The notes under the pieces are model-generated. The model saw nothing but the letters and a program-made list of their open reading frames with translations. It had not been told where the DNA came from and did not search any database. The position numbers were made by a program, and so were the translations under genes. Shown here in pieces: positions 1 through 9,692 of a stretch of 64,000 nt of DNA. Each line of letters opens with the position of its first letter. The first letter of the stretch is position 1. This stretch comes from Onchidella celtica (lineage: Eukaryota > Mollusca > Gastropoda > Systellommatophora > Onchidiidae). The stretch is from positions 3,147,390 to 3,211,389 of the forward strand of contig OZ007580.1 in assembly GCA_963931925.1 (NCBI GenBank), written 5' to 3'.

Positions 1-154
1 CAGCATACCACATTTGGAACACTTCACCGGGTGTCTGGTGTTGGATATTTTGGTCAATTTTTAATTTCTCATGAATTTCATGTATGTTTTAAAAAAAATT
101 AATTTTATTATGGTCTTTCCTTCTTTTTAATTTTTTTTTTCTTAACCATTTTAG
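1..154. other. AT-rich sequence ending in a strong polypyrimidine tract
   Basis: There is no convincing coding sequence. The last 35 bases are almost pure T/C and end in TTTTAG, which makes an excellent splice acceptor for the candidate exon that follows. Confidence 0.4.
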
Positions 155-301
155 ATACCTCTTGTGGGTCCCAGAATTCATAGACATGGCACTTTATGTC
201 TGGGTGCTGGAGTTATGGGCGCTGTGGTTAATGCCGTACACGCCACGTCTAAATGTCATAAAACAGCAAAAATCTGCACAATGGGCGGGCAATTTGTTTA
301 A
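155..301 (+). CDS. Candidate terminal exon, unknown protein
   Basis: After the strong acceptor at 141–154 an open frame runs 48 codons to TAA (299–301). It starts IPLVGPRIHRHG and contains a small-residue hydrophobic stretch, LGAGVMGAVVNAV, that could be part of a membrane segment. The rest is basic with three Cys. I recognise no family. The case rests on the splice acceptor and the non-repetitive, protein-like composition. The upstream part of the gene would lie outside the window. It could equally be a chance ORF. Confidence 0.3.
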   Translation: MPLVGPRIHRHGTLCLGAGVMGAVVNAVHATSKCHKTAKICTMGGQFV

Positions 302-1426
302 TAGTGAACACATTGGCGGGAAGTAGTGTACTGATAGACTCCTGTGTTCGTGAAAACAAGAAAGGATCGGAGGTGATCAATCAGCAGCACAAAGGAAACT
401 AAAAGCAGGTCGAAGGGGAGACACATGTGAAATTTCACGGTAATCCGAGCTGTGTGTGCGGTGATGGGTCTTGTTAAAAAATTCCACTAGTTTTGTTTAT
501 TATACAGATAATGACATCCAGTCCAGACACCAGGCTTTTCCAGTAATAATAATAATTATTAATATTAAAATAACCTACAGTTGGTGATAATACCATCTTC
601 CTTCTCCTGATATGTGTGAAAGGTATATTGAAAATTCTGACAATGAATCGGTTTCATCTGACCCCACAGCACTTGCGCCTCACTGACTTTTAAAACTACT
701 TTCAGTCAAAATGGTGGCGAAGCATTGCATGATGATCTGCGAAACAGTATATTTCAAAAAGAAAAAAAGCCGCATATTATAACAAAGTCACGCGTGAGAA
801 ATAATAAAGAAAAGATGCAACAAAACGTAAAGGAATTGGCAAAAGGAAGACAAATCGAGCTCTGGGCATATTATTTTCTGTGGTTTTTACAATTATGGTC
901 CGAGTCTCATTTTTGTTATCAAACGAACCATGCTGTTTTCCATTAGTTTACAACAGGATTACCCAATTGTTTGGCTTTCAAAACAAATATCTGTAGGCAT
1001 CACCGGTTTGCACCATCTGCAACAAAAGAGAAAAAAGGGCGGATAAAAGCTATTCTCAAAGGCACATACAGGGGTGGGTAGTGGATAATTATGCTTTCAC
1101 AGAGTTGATGTAAATTTAATGGGAAATGTAGTGCCCTGAGACTACATTATGTCCCCATGTCCATCACAGCAGGTCACATGGTAGCCCAGGTGAATGACCC
1201 TCTGTTACATCACGGCATGTCAAGAGAGGATTGTCTCCCCGTCCTTGTCACACAAATCAAAATGTCACTGTTTGGACATCTGTCACTGATTGAAGCGTTT
1301 CTCTCCCCCCGGCAATGAAATGTTTCTTTCAGTTTATAGTCCTAGAATAACCCCCGGATATTCGCAATTCATTTTCATCATAATAATTTCATAAGGGGGG
1401 ATGGGCGTAGGCGTGTCTGTTTTTGG
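302..1426. other. No gene seen; contains a dispersed-repeat copy
   Basis: This is AT-rich non-coding sequence. About 742–865 matches a dispersed ~100-bp repeat also found near 18.9, 33.7, 39.65 and 58.67 kb. Shared segments include AAGACAAATCGA near its 3' end (also at 39.73 kb) and GAGAAATAATA-like sequence in the middle. Confidence 0.4.
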
Positions 1427-1558
1427 AGGTTCTCCGCCCCTGGCATTTGCATCTCGTTGAGGTTCTCCGCCCCTGGTATTTGCATCTCGTTGAGGTTCTC
1501 CGCCCCTGGTATTTGCATCTCGTTGAGGTTCTCCGCCCCTGGCATTTGCATTTCGTTA
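1427..1558 (+). repeat. 33-bp tandem repeat, 4 copies
   Basis: Four adjacent, nearly identical 33-bp units begin GAGGTTCTCCGCCCC and end ATCTCGTT. The copies differ only at one C/T site and near the last boundary. Because 33 is a multiple of three the array stays open in one frame, but nothing suggests it is translated. Confidence 0.9.
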
Positions 1559-1604
1559 TATTTTATTAGGAGGAAGTTGGATCATAAAGCGATAGGTAGT
1601 AATG

Positions 1605-2010
1605 TGAATTTCAGAGCGTCTGGATATATTTTGGGCAAATGAAGTTCATCTCTTAGTTAAAAAATGGACCATTATTAATATAATTTCTGAGGAGTCTTGG
1701 TATATTTTGTGCAAATGAAGTTCATCTTTTATTTAATGAAGTTCATATTTTAGTACAATTGTTAATATGCTTTTCTGGGCATCTTGATATGTTTTCGGTC
1801 AAATGATGTTCACCTTTTCTAAAATAAAGTTCATATTTTTGTTAAAAGTGGACAATTATTAATACGCTTTCTGGGTATCTTGTTATATTTTGGTCAGATG
1901 ACCTTCCTCTTTTCTAAAATAAAGTTCATATTTTTGTATAAAATGGACAATATGAAATGGATTTTCAGGGCACTGGATATATTTTTGGGCAAATAAAGGT
2001 CATCTTTTGT
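1605..2010 (+). repeat. Degenerate ~90-bp AT-rich tandem repeat
   Basis: About four diverged units each contain a 'GGATATTTTG(G/T)GCAAATGAAGTTCATCTTTT'-like block followed by 'AAAATGGACAATTATTAATA'. Spacing is roughly 90–100 bp and identity falls toward the 3' end. Confidence 0.6.
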
Positions 2011-3537
2011 TAATTTACCTGAACTACTGTGACTCTGTTGTTTTAGGTACAATATGCTCATCCTCTCTGCATTTGTTTATTGAACAAAACACATTATACA
2101 TTATTTGACATTAGATCGATCGTTTAGTTGAGGACATTTCTCGACTCTAGTTCTTGTTTGTTCTACCTCCATTTTTTGAAACAACAACAACAACAACAAC
2201 AAAAACCCAACAAAACAGAGATCTTTTAGCTTGTAGAAGAGGTAAAACAAATGCACAGTTTCACTCTTGCTTAAAATGCGTTATGGATCTTATCGAGCTG
2301 TTTCACAGTTCCCATTTATTCTAACTCTATAATTGGCTCTTTTCGTCTTGGCAGACGGTCAGCAGCTAAATAGTTTTTGTGCTGCATGCCTGGGCTGTGG
2401 GTATGGAGAAAGTGCCTAGCCCATGGTTCACTTTCCCCCTCTCGACAGTGTTGATTTGATCCATTGGAACGACATGGTCGATACGTGTGGAATTAACAGT
2501 GTTGCAGGAGGTGCATTCCTCCGTAAATCGATATATCATAATATTAAAGCCTCAAACATTACACCTCTAATTTCTCAGTTGTGCAAAAAGTGGAATTGGA
2601 ACAAACAAGAACTAAAGTTGTGTTTTAGTTTGGAAATGAAGAAGATTTATGCTTTATTTGTTTTTTTACATTATACCAGGTTCCATTGTGAGCTTGCTGT
2701 TTTTGTTGTTTTCAAATTTTTTACAGTTAATATATTAATACGTTTGCTAGCACATTTCAAGTAATAAGAAAATATAAATCATTTCATTTTTCATATCATT
2801 ATAATTGTAGGTGAAGCTATAAGTTCCTCACTTATCCGTATACATGTTAGGAAGTTTTGCCTGGGTGAATAAATACATAATTTCAATGCAAAATTACACA
2901 TCTAACATAGCAACGAATCTCTGATGAAGAAGGCCAGGGAATATGATTTGAACTGTATTTCTCAACAACCACCACAGTCGATTTATTTTCTCAAAATGTT
3001 TAAAAGAAAGCATGACAAAACTGATATAGTCCTTGCAATAATAAGACAAAATGAAGACAGCTTATACATGCATACACAGGTATACTAGGTTGCATATTGG
3101 TCTTGCCAGAAAATCTAAAACCATCGCAGCTTTTGATCTGCTGGAGATGATTGAATAAAATAAAAAGCATTGTGGTCTTTAATTCAAGTTCTATTGATCC
3201 CATGAATGAACTAGATCTAAATGAGCATTTCTGGCAAGATGGAAACAGCCAAAGCACTTGACCCGACAGGCTGGAAACCTCATAATTATAGTTTTTGAAC
3301 CTTGTTGTTTGATTATCCAAGACAGGACATCAAGACATTAGAAAAATGAAAGATTTTTTGTTTCTCGGGAACAGCCTTTATTTATTTCAGTTTTAAAATG
3401 TTAGAATGAACCTATTTCATTCAAACGTTACAGCAGTTTAAAGTTCTTCGCAAAACTTGCGCGGCTTAGATCTAGTATATGGGTAACTAATATCAGCATT
3501 AAAAAAAAATGACAAGGAAATGATGTTTGTCCCTAGG
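2011..3537. other. No gene seen
   Basis: AT-rich sequence with a short CAA run near 2180. The open frames here are short, hydrophobic and T-rich, as expected of non-coding DNA. Confidence 0.4.
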
Positions 3538-3722
3538 TTCTGCGATGGCTTCGTGAGGGTTACAGGAACTCTGACCCCTGTACGCCTCCAATGGAACTTC
3601 CGCTTCCGGAGCAAGTGTTAGCCACGCCCCCCTGTGATGACGATGACGTTACCTACAGCCAATCATCGCTTGATTCTCCGGTGTCCCTGGCCTCTACTTT
3701 TCCTACCTCAGGAAGCGGAGAG
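3538..3722 (+). CDS. Possible internal exon, low confidence
   Basis: A usable acceptor (TTTGTCCCTAG at 3527–3537) precedes GC-richer sequence. One open frame reads VLRWLREGYRNSDPCTPP and continues Ser/Pro/Asp-rich to SGSGE. A second frame (FCDGFVRVTGTLTP) is open for about 27 codons, so the frame is not settled. Possible donors (GA|GTTCAG near 3721, AA|GTGTTA near 3618) are weak. It could be an upstream exon of the mucin/Ig gene, but no donor gives the phase-1 junction that gene's 13929 acceptor needs. Confidence 0.25.
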
Positions 3723-4354
3723 TTCAGTCTGTCAGTTCCCTTTCCTTCACTTGCAGCCATCCATCTGCCTTGTATCTTCCATTTCCTCTATCAGTCTTTC
3801 ATTTCTGTACTCATCACAACCTCCGCCTCCTCTCTGCTACCCCCTATCTGTCTGTGTGTCTGTCCGTCTGTCTTTCTGTCTCTATCTGTCTCTCCCTCCT
3901 CCTGTCTCTCATTTCCTCCAACTTCTGCCCTCTCTCTTTCAGTTGTTGTGTTTCCCTCCATGCTCTAGCTAAGGCTGTCCCTAATTCTTTCGTTCAATTT
4001 TACAACTTACTCTATTTTCTCTATTTCACCCTCTTTTTCTTTATTTTGTCTATTGAGGAACTTCAGATCTAAGGAGACGAATTTTATCCAGGGGGATGGG
4101 GGAATTGGTGAGGAGTTTCTGTTAGAAGGGGAACCCAAAACTGGGAAATAATATACTTTGTGGGGAAATACAAATTATCTGTAGGCACTTCCGGTCGAGG
4201 AGACGACGCTTTTTCTGAGAGCTCCAAATTTACACCCCCCTTTTGATGAATTTACCAATTTTTAATACGTATATTATACCAACAGTGTTTTCACTGTACT
4301 TTTATATGAATTGGAAGTGAATGGGAATTATAATTTGACTAAATTTTTAATCTC

Positions 4355-7300
4355 TTGGTCCCAGATTGTGATTATAACTGGAAGGTAAGGGTGGACCGAA
4401 AAGTTCCAATATGGCGACCGCTTGTGCCGGTGGGAAGTCCACGTCTTGTGCCATTATCAAGAGTGAGATCTCTCCTCTTAATGTCGATAAGTTTATTGTT
4501 CACCGTTTTAGTATATAGATCTAGACCAGAACTGTATTCATTTGGATGTAGATGGGATATTAGATCAAGATCTAAACATGAGGCTAATTATAACAACTGG
4601 AAATTTAGTGTTGTCAACTCGCCTAAATCCAGGACCTCATTAATAAACACCTGGTCTGTCCTCGGACAGAAAAGTAGATATAGATCTAGAACCAGTCCGA
4701 AATTTAGGCTAAATAGTTCTTCAAATACAATGAACATCTCTCTGGTATTGTTCTTACTACTGTCATTATCGGGTGACGTGGAGCTCAACCCTGGACCCCA
4801 GACTAGATTCCCCCCTTGCCCCGTTTGCCTTAAAAAATGTACCTGGAAAACGAGGGCCATCGCATGTGATAGTTGTGACCGCTGGTACCACATCGACTGT
4901 ATGGGAATAAACTCAGTAATGTATGAAACACTGGGCAATAGCAGTGCCGCATGGGAATGTATCCAGTGTGGCATGCCAAATTTTAGTTCCAGCTTATTCA
5001 CTGATTTTCAATTAAACTTAGACTGTAGTAGATCAAGATCCCACAATAGTTTTGATATCTTACAACATTTAGATACTAATAAAAGTAACACAGAAATACC
5101 AATCTTTGAACCAAAATATTCGTCAACCCCACACCCCAAATTCAAGAAAAAAGAGCCAGCCAAAGAGAAAACCACGTTCAGAACCCAGGTTATAAATTTT
5201 CAAAGCATTTGGAACAAGAAAGAAAAACCGAGCTCATTTTTGAACGAAACTAAACCTGACGTAATCATCGGAACAGAAACATGGCTAAACGAAAATATAA
5301 AAACCAGTGAAATTTCAATTAATGATGATTATGAAATCTACAGAAATGATAGGAAGAAGAGAAGGGGAGGTGGGGTCTTGATAGCAGTGAAGAAGAACTT
5401 AGTTAGTGAAAAAATACCTAGTGAGGAAGCAGGAGAAACTGTTCTCTGTAAGATTAGAGTGCAGGGTAAACCTCCTCTTGTTGTGGGTGCAGTCTATCGA
5501 CCCCCTAGTAGTGACCTGGAAACTAGTAAGAACATCTGTGATGAACTTCTTAGTGCCTACCAAAAGAACAAAAAGGCTACCATCTGGATAGGAGGAGATT
5601 TCAATTTACCTGACATAAACTGGGAAGAAGGAAATGTGAAGAGTTGCCAAAACTTAAGAGAAATAAATGACCTATTTTTAGACAGTGCTGCGGATATAGG
5701 CCTAGAGCAAGCAGTAAAAGAGACCACTCGAGGAGATGCACTGTTAGACCTATTCTTTACTAATTTCCCTAACCTTACAAGAGAGATCAAAATTCTTCCT
5801 GGTCTAGGGGACCATGACATAGTCCAGATTGATTCAGAACTGAAACCCTTTAAGAAAAGACCTATTAGGCGACAGATTTACCTATGGAATCAGACAGACG
5901 AAAATAATTTGAAAAGGGAGGCAGCAACTTTTGGCACTTTTTTCATGAAATACCACTCTTCAAAAACTGACGCAAACAAACTCTGGGACTGTATCAAGTT
6001 AAATTTGAACATGATCATGGAAAATGTCCAAACAAAAAGGTCATCCACAAAAATTCACCAACCCTGGATAAATTCTTTAACGAAAAGATTAGTTCGGAAA
6101 AAATATAAATGGTTAAAAAAAATGAAACAGTGCAACTCCGAACGAGTGAAAAACAAATATCTAGAAATTAAAAGATTGACACAGAAAGAATGCCGGAAAG
6201 CTCATAATAATTATATCCATGAGATGATAAGTGATTCATCTGATAACAGTAAAAAACTTTGGAGATATGTGAAAAGTAAAAATAAAGAAAACTTAGGAGT
6301 AGCCGCACTGAACGATGAGAGAGGGCACCCACAGCAAGATGCCCAAAAAAGAGCCAATATCTTAAATACTCAATTTTGTAAGGTCTTTTCCGACCCAGGG
6401 GGAGTCTTCTCGGGAGAGCTGAGTGATGCCAAACTGCCGGATATGGATGAAATATTTGTCACAGAAAATGGAGTACTGAAACTTTTGGAAAACCTTAACG
6501 AAAATAAAGCTACAGGGCCTGATGGAATTCCCGCCAAATTACTGAAACTCTGTGCCAAGGAAATTGCCCCTGTTTACACTTTGTTATTTAGAGCTTCAAT
6601 TGAACAAGGAAAAATACCGGAAGACTGGAAAAAAGCAAATGTAGTACCCATTTTTAAGAAAGGGAATAGAGCTAGTCCTGAAAATTATAGACCAGTCTCC
6701 CTGACATCAATATCTTGTAAACATTTAGAGCATATCTTGCATACCAGCATCATGAAGCATCTCGAGAAACACTCAGTTTTAACACATGTACAGCATGGTT
6801 TTAGAAAACACAGGTCGTGTGAGTCCCAGCTGGTCACAACTTGCAATGATTTTGTTAATAACTTGAATAACAACAGGCAGACTGATACCATCTTATTAGA
6901 TTTCAGTAAAGCCTTCGATAAAGTGCACCATGCTAGTCTCTTGACTAAACTAAACCATTATGGAGTTAGAAACAGTACTTTGAAGTGGATTAAGTCTTTC
7001 TTAGAAAATAGAACACAGATAGTCGTCGTTGATGGAAAGTCATCCAATCCTGCAGCTGTTCTCTCGGGAGTACCCCAGAGTACTGTAATGGGCCCCTTAC
7101 TATTCCTAGTTTATATTAACGATATGCCAAGTAAGATCTCTCCAGGCACTAAATTACGATTGTTTGCTGATGATAGCCTCCTCTATAGAACAATAAACTC
7201 AAAAGAAGATACGGAAATTTTACAGAAAGATCTAGACAGTCCACAAAAATGGGAGAGGGACTGGCGTATGGAATTCCACCCCAATAAATGCCAAGTCCTG

Positions 7301-7876
7301 AGAATTTCAAATAAAAAACACAACATCACCTCAGACTACTTTATACACGACGAAAAATTGAGCGAAACACATGAGGCTAAATATTTGGGAGTTACATTGG
7401 ACAGAAAACTTACATGGAACCAACACATTAATAACACATGTAACAAAGCAAACGGTATACTAGCATTTCTAAAAAGGAACATCTCTAACTGCGATAGGAA
7501 AGTAAAAGAAAAATGCTATAACACCTTTGTGAGGCCCTCCCTAGAGTATGGCTGCAGTGTCTGGGACCCCCACTGTCGAATAAACATAGACCAACTGGAA
7601 AGGGTCCAGAGGAGAGCTGCCCGCTTTGTGACAAATGACTATACTAGAAGTAGTAGTGTAAATAAAATGATGAGAAACCTCGAGTGGACACCATTAGAAG
7701 AGAGGAGAGCAAAAAACAAAGTAAAAATATTTTATAAAGGCAGGGAAGGAAATATCCATATCCCACTGAACCACCTCACCATTAATACCAGAGGCAACAG
7801 AAGGAATAATATAAAATATAACATCCCAAGCTCACGGGTTAACAGCCATCTTTATTCTTTTTACCCTAATGAGTAA
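4355..7876 (+). CDS. LINE polyprotein: 2A motif, PHD-like finger, endonuclease, reverse transcriptase
   Basis: This 1173-codon ORF is the retrotransposition protein of the CR1/L2-like element. Residues about 126–148 form a hydrophobic leader running into GDVELNPGP, the 2A ribosome-skipping signature. Residues about 153–205 carry a Cys/His-rich PHD-like finger (CPVC...CDSC..WYH..C...C..C). An apurinic-type endonuclease follows (TETWLNE, YRPPSS, GGDFNLPDINW, GDHDIV), then reverse transcriptase (TGPDGIPAKLL, YRPVSLTS, LLDFSKAFDKV, LFADDSLLY). The usual SGVPQGT motif reads SGVPQST here. A 7-base insertion near 7868 puts a stop after FYPNE and removes the last 37 residues, which are still readable after it and are kept in the 61.2-kb copy. 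It is probably recent but no longer fully intact. The true start may be the internal Met just before the 2A motif. Confidence 0.9.
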   Translation: MVPDCDYNWKVRVDRKVPIWRPLVPVGSPRLVPLSRVRSLLLMSISLLFTVLVYRSRPELYSFGCRWDIRSRSKHEANYNNWKFSVVNSPKSRTSLINTWSVLGQKSRYRSRTSPKFRLNSSSNTMNISLVLFLLLSLSGDVELNPGPQTRFPPCPVCLKKCTWKTRAIACDSCDRWYHIDCMGINSVMYETLGNSSAAWECIQCGMPNFSSSLFTDFQLNLDCSRSRSHNSFDILQHLDTNKSNTEIPIFEPKYSSTPHPKFKKKEPAKEKTTFRTQVINFQSIWNKKEKPSSFLNETKPDVIIGTETWLNENIKTSEISINDDYEIYRNDRKKRRGGGVLIAVKKNLVSEKIPSEEAGETVLCKIRVQGKPPLVVGAVYRPPSSDLETSKNICDELLSAYQKNKKATIWIGGDFNLPDINWEEGNVKSCQNLREINDLFLDSAADIGLEQAVKETTRGDALLDLFFTNFPNLTREIKILPGLGDHDIVQIDSELKPFKKRPIRRQIYLWNQTDENNLKREAATFGTFFMKYHSSKTDANKLWDCIKLNLNMIMENVQTKRSSTKIHQPWINSLTKRLVRKKYKWLKKMKQCNSERVKNKYLEIKRLTQKECRKAHNNYIHEMISDSSDNSKKLWRYVKSKNKENLGVAALNDERGHPQQDAQKRANILNTQFCKVFSDPGGVFSGELSDAKLPDMDEIFVTENGVLKLLENLNENKATGPDGIPAKLLKLCAKEIAPVYTLLFRASIEQGKIPEDWKKANVVPIFKKGNRASPENYRPVSLTSISCKHLEHILHTSIMKHLEKHSVLTHVQHGFRKHRSCESQLVTTCNDFVNNLNNNRQTDTILLDFSKAFDKVHHASLLTKLNHYGVRNSTLKWIKSFLENRTQIVVVDGKSSNPAAVLSGVPQSTVMGPLLFLVYINDMPSKISPGTKLRLFADDSLLYRTINSKEDTEILQKDLDSPQKWERDWRMEFHPNKCQVLRISNKKHNITSDYFIHDEKLSETHEAKYLGVTLDRKLTWNQHINNTCNKANGILAFLKRNISNCDRKVKEKCYNTFVRPSLEYGCSVWDPHCRINIDQLERVQRRAARFVTNDYTRSSSVNKMMRNLEWTPLEERRAKNKVKIFYKGREGNIHIPLNHLTINTRGNRRNNIKYNIPSSRVNSHLYSFYPNE
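4775..4798 (+). other. 2A ribosome-skipping motif
   Basis: The codons read DVELNPGP, matching the canonical D(V/I)ExNPGP. A Leu-rich stretch beginning MNISLVLFLLLSLSG precedes it directly, so the piece released before the final Pro would carry a signal-like hydrophobic tail. 2A motifs at the N-terminus of CR1-like elements are documented in sea urchins and other invertebrates. Activity here is inferred. Confidence 0.85.
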
Positions 7877-8160
7877 TGTCATCAGGATGTGGAACAACCT
7901 CCCGGCAGAAGTCCAAACACTATCGTCTGCAACGACTTTCGACAATGAATTTAAGAACATTATTATCCGTTGCAGCTACCATTGTAACTAAAGTGCGGGT
8001 TGTATTTCTGTGCACAATCTGGAAACCAAGAGATATTTATACCAGAGTTATATATACAAAAGACTTTATACAACTAATATATTTTTAAATGGTCTTAACA
8101 TCTATGTAAGATTTTACCCTGTTTTTAGCCTCAGAGGAGCGACGTTGAGTCGCATATACG

Positions 8161-8276
8161 GGTCCAGCTCTATGTTTCCTCAGCTCTATGTTTCCTCAGC
8201 TCTATGTTTCCTCAAATTATAAGCTCTATGTTCCCTCAAATATAAGCTCTATGTTTCCTCAGGTCTATGTTCCCTG
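8161..8276 (+). repeat. 17-bp minisatellite AGCTCTATGTTTCCTCA
   Basis: About six units of AGCTCTATGTTYCCTCA occur, some separated by AAT(T)ATA. They sit exactly where the LINE 3' stem-loop is expected. The same unit appears inverted at 11472–11528 next to a LINE 3' end. Confidence 0.85.
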
Positions 8277-8440
8277 AGGCGACAAAGTAGTGAGTCTGTA
8301 ATCGACTACCGCATAATCGAAACACATCTGTTTATTATACTAGAGCTGGGCCGATACCACAGTTTAGGTATCGATTTTATACCGAGTATTTTTTTAAAGT
8401 ATCGATCCGCTACCGATACCTATAATTTTTATTTTTTTTT
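8277..8440 (+). other. ATCGAT-rich non-coding stretch
   Basis: Contains several (G)TATCGAT-type words. Comparable ATCGATTAC-type repeats flank the inverted minisatellite at 11385–11455, so the two loci share a composite arrangement. Confidence 0.4.
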
Positions 8441-8593
8441 TCATAAAAGAAAAGGGCCATTCAAAAATTACTTTACCCAGGGGGGTGGGGGGAGACGAAA
8501 ATGTGTAACGTATCAATCAAGTATCAATAGTAACGTTACTCGGGGGGGGGGGGGGGTGTAACGTAATTTTTGAATGGCCGTTTTCTTTTATGA
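8441..8593. mobile_element. Short fold-back/MITE-like element
   Basis: Inverted arms of about 34 bp (TCATAAAAGAAAAGGGCCAT... and its complement ending ...CGTTTTCTTTTATGA) flank about 85 bp that includes G-runs. No ORF is present. A target duplication is not evident because the arms run into each other's flanks. Confidence 0.75.
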
Positions 8594-9471
8594 TTGAATG
8601 GACAGAAAAACAAAAATACCAACAAACAAATAAAAAAACATCAGAGCATTCAAGAAAACGTATTCCTACTTTAATCAAGCTAAGAAAACAAGAAATATAT
8701 CCGTAATCTTCCAAATCATTAGTTACTAAAACGTATTGGTTATTAAAATGGATGCAATACACAAACAAGCTTGTCCCCAAACAAGCAACATTTATCAAAC
8801 AAAAACATGAATAAACAAACAATTGACACAATACAACAACAAACACACGTGAGCAAGCAACTAACAAATGCGACGTGAAAAACATCAACAACAAAAATAC
8901 ATGAAAATGCAACAACAAACACATGAACAAATGCAAAAACGAAACCACAAAAAAACCAGCAAATAAACAGACAAAAAAGATTAACTCTGATAGATTTTAA
9001 CACAAAAAGTTTCACTCTACTATTGGCATGCAACTGAAAATGTCAATTAAGCCAGATTAACACAGTAGTCTTTGTGGAAAACATGGGGAGCAGCTAACCC
9101 AAAAGAATTCGGCACTCTCTACACTAATGCCATGATGCAGTGACTGACTGCTCTCCAGAAAGAGTCCAAATCTCTGTGGCCAGCGTTGTACTGCATCTTC
9201 AGTCTGAGTATTCTGGCCATTTACGTCTCCGCCTTGGAGGCACGTCTCCTCTCTGTGCCCTCAAAGCTGTTTCCTCAGTGATGATCTGGTTGTCCTTCAA
9301 GTACCTTACAAACGTCCACAGTGTAGGATGCCGGACTTGTACTGTGGCGTTCAGTTTTCGGTGGTACGCTGTACAAAAAGAAAGAACAAAAGTACAAATT
9401 CATGTATTCAGAAGGATGCTTTAATAATTAATATTAAGATATGTGGAACCCACGATATTGCAAGAGAGACG

Positions 9472-9475
<4 letters not shown>
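8594..9475. other. No gene seen
   Basis: CAA/ACAA-rich sequence from 8600 to 9000, which creates Cys/Val/Phe-rich antisense open frames. The 9060–9430 part has no recognisable coding content but could be the decayed 3' side of the adjacent MULE. Confidence 0.4.
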
Positions 9476-9477
<2 letters not shown>

Positions 9478-9545
<68 letters not shown>

Positions 9546-9619
9546 GACAGACAGACGACAGAGATAGAGAGGCAGACAGAGACAGACAGACAGATTGACA
9601 GACAGAGACAGAGAAAAAC

Positions 9620-9685
<66 letters not shown>

Positions 9686-9692
9686 GAACGAG
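9478..9692. repeat. (AG)n then (ACAG)n microsatellite
   Basis: An AG run of about 60 bp is followed by about 150 bp of ACAG/GACA repeats with interruptions. The long Arg/Glu and Ser/Cys/Leu/Val open frames across it are artefacts. It interrupts the 3' end of the MULE reading frame. Confidence 0.95.

Larger units (their letters stand above)
4085..8150 (+). mobile_element. CR1/L2-like non-LTR retrotransposon, almost full length
   Basis: This LINE holds one long ORF (2A motif, PHD-like finger, endonuclease, reverse transcriptase) and a 3' UTR ending around 'GTTGAGTCGCATATA'. The 3' end is defined by comparison with the copies at 11.5 and 61.0 kb, which continue into a stem-loop and a (GAA)n tail that this copy lacks. 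Here a minisatellite takes over instead. The 5' boundary is approximate: the GC-rich stretch near 4180–4240 and the start of the ORF are the only guides. Confidence 0.8.

Noticed and set aside
8517-9033. - strand Cys/Phe/Val-rich ORFs
   Set aside because: They arise from CAA/ACAA-rich simple sequence. There are no motifs or splice sites.
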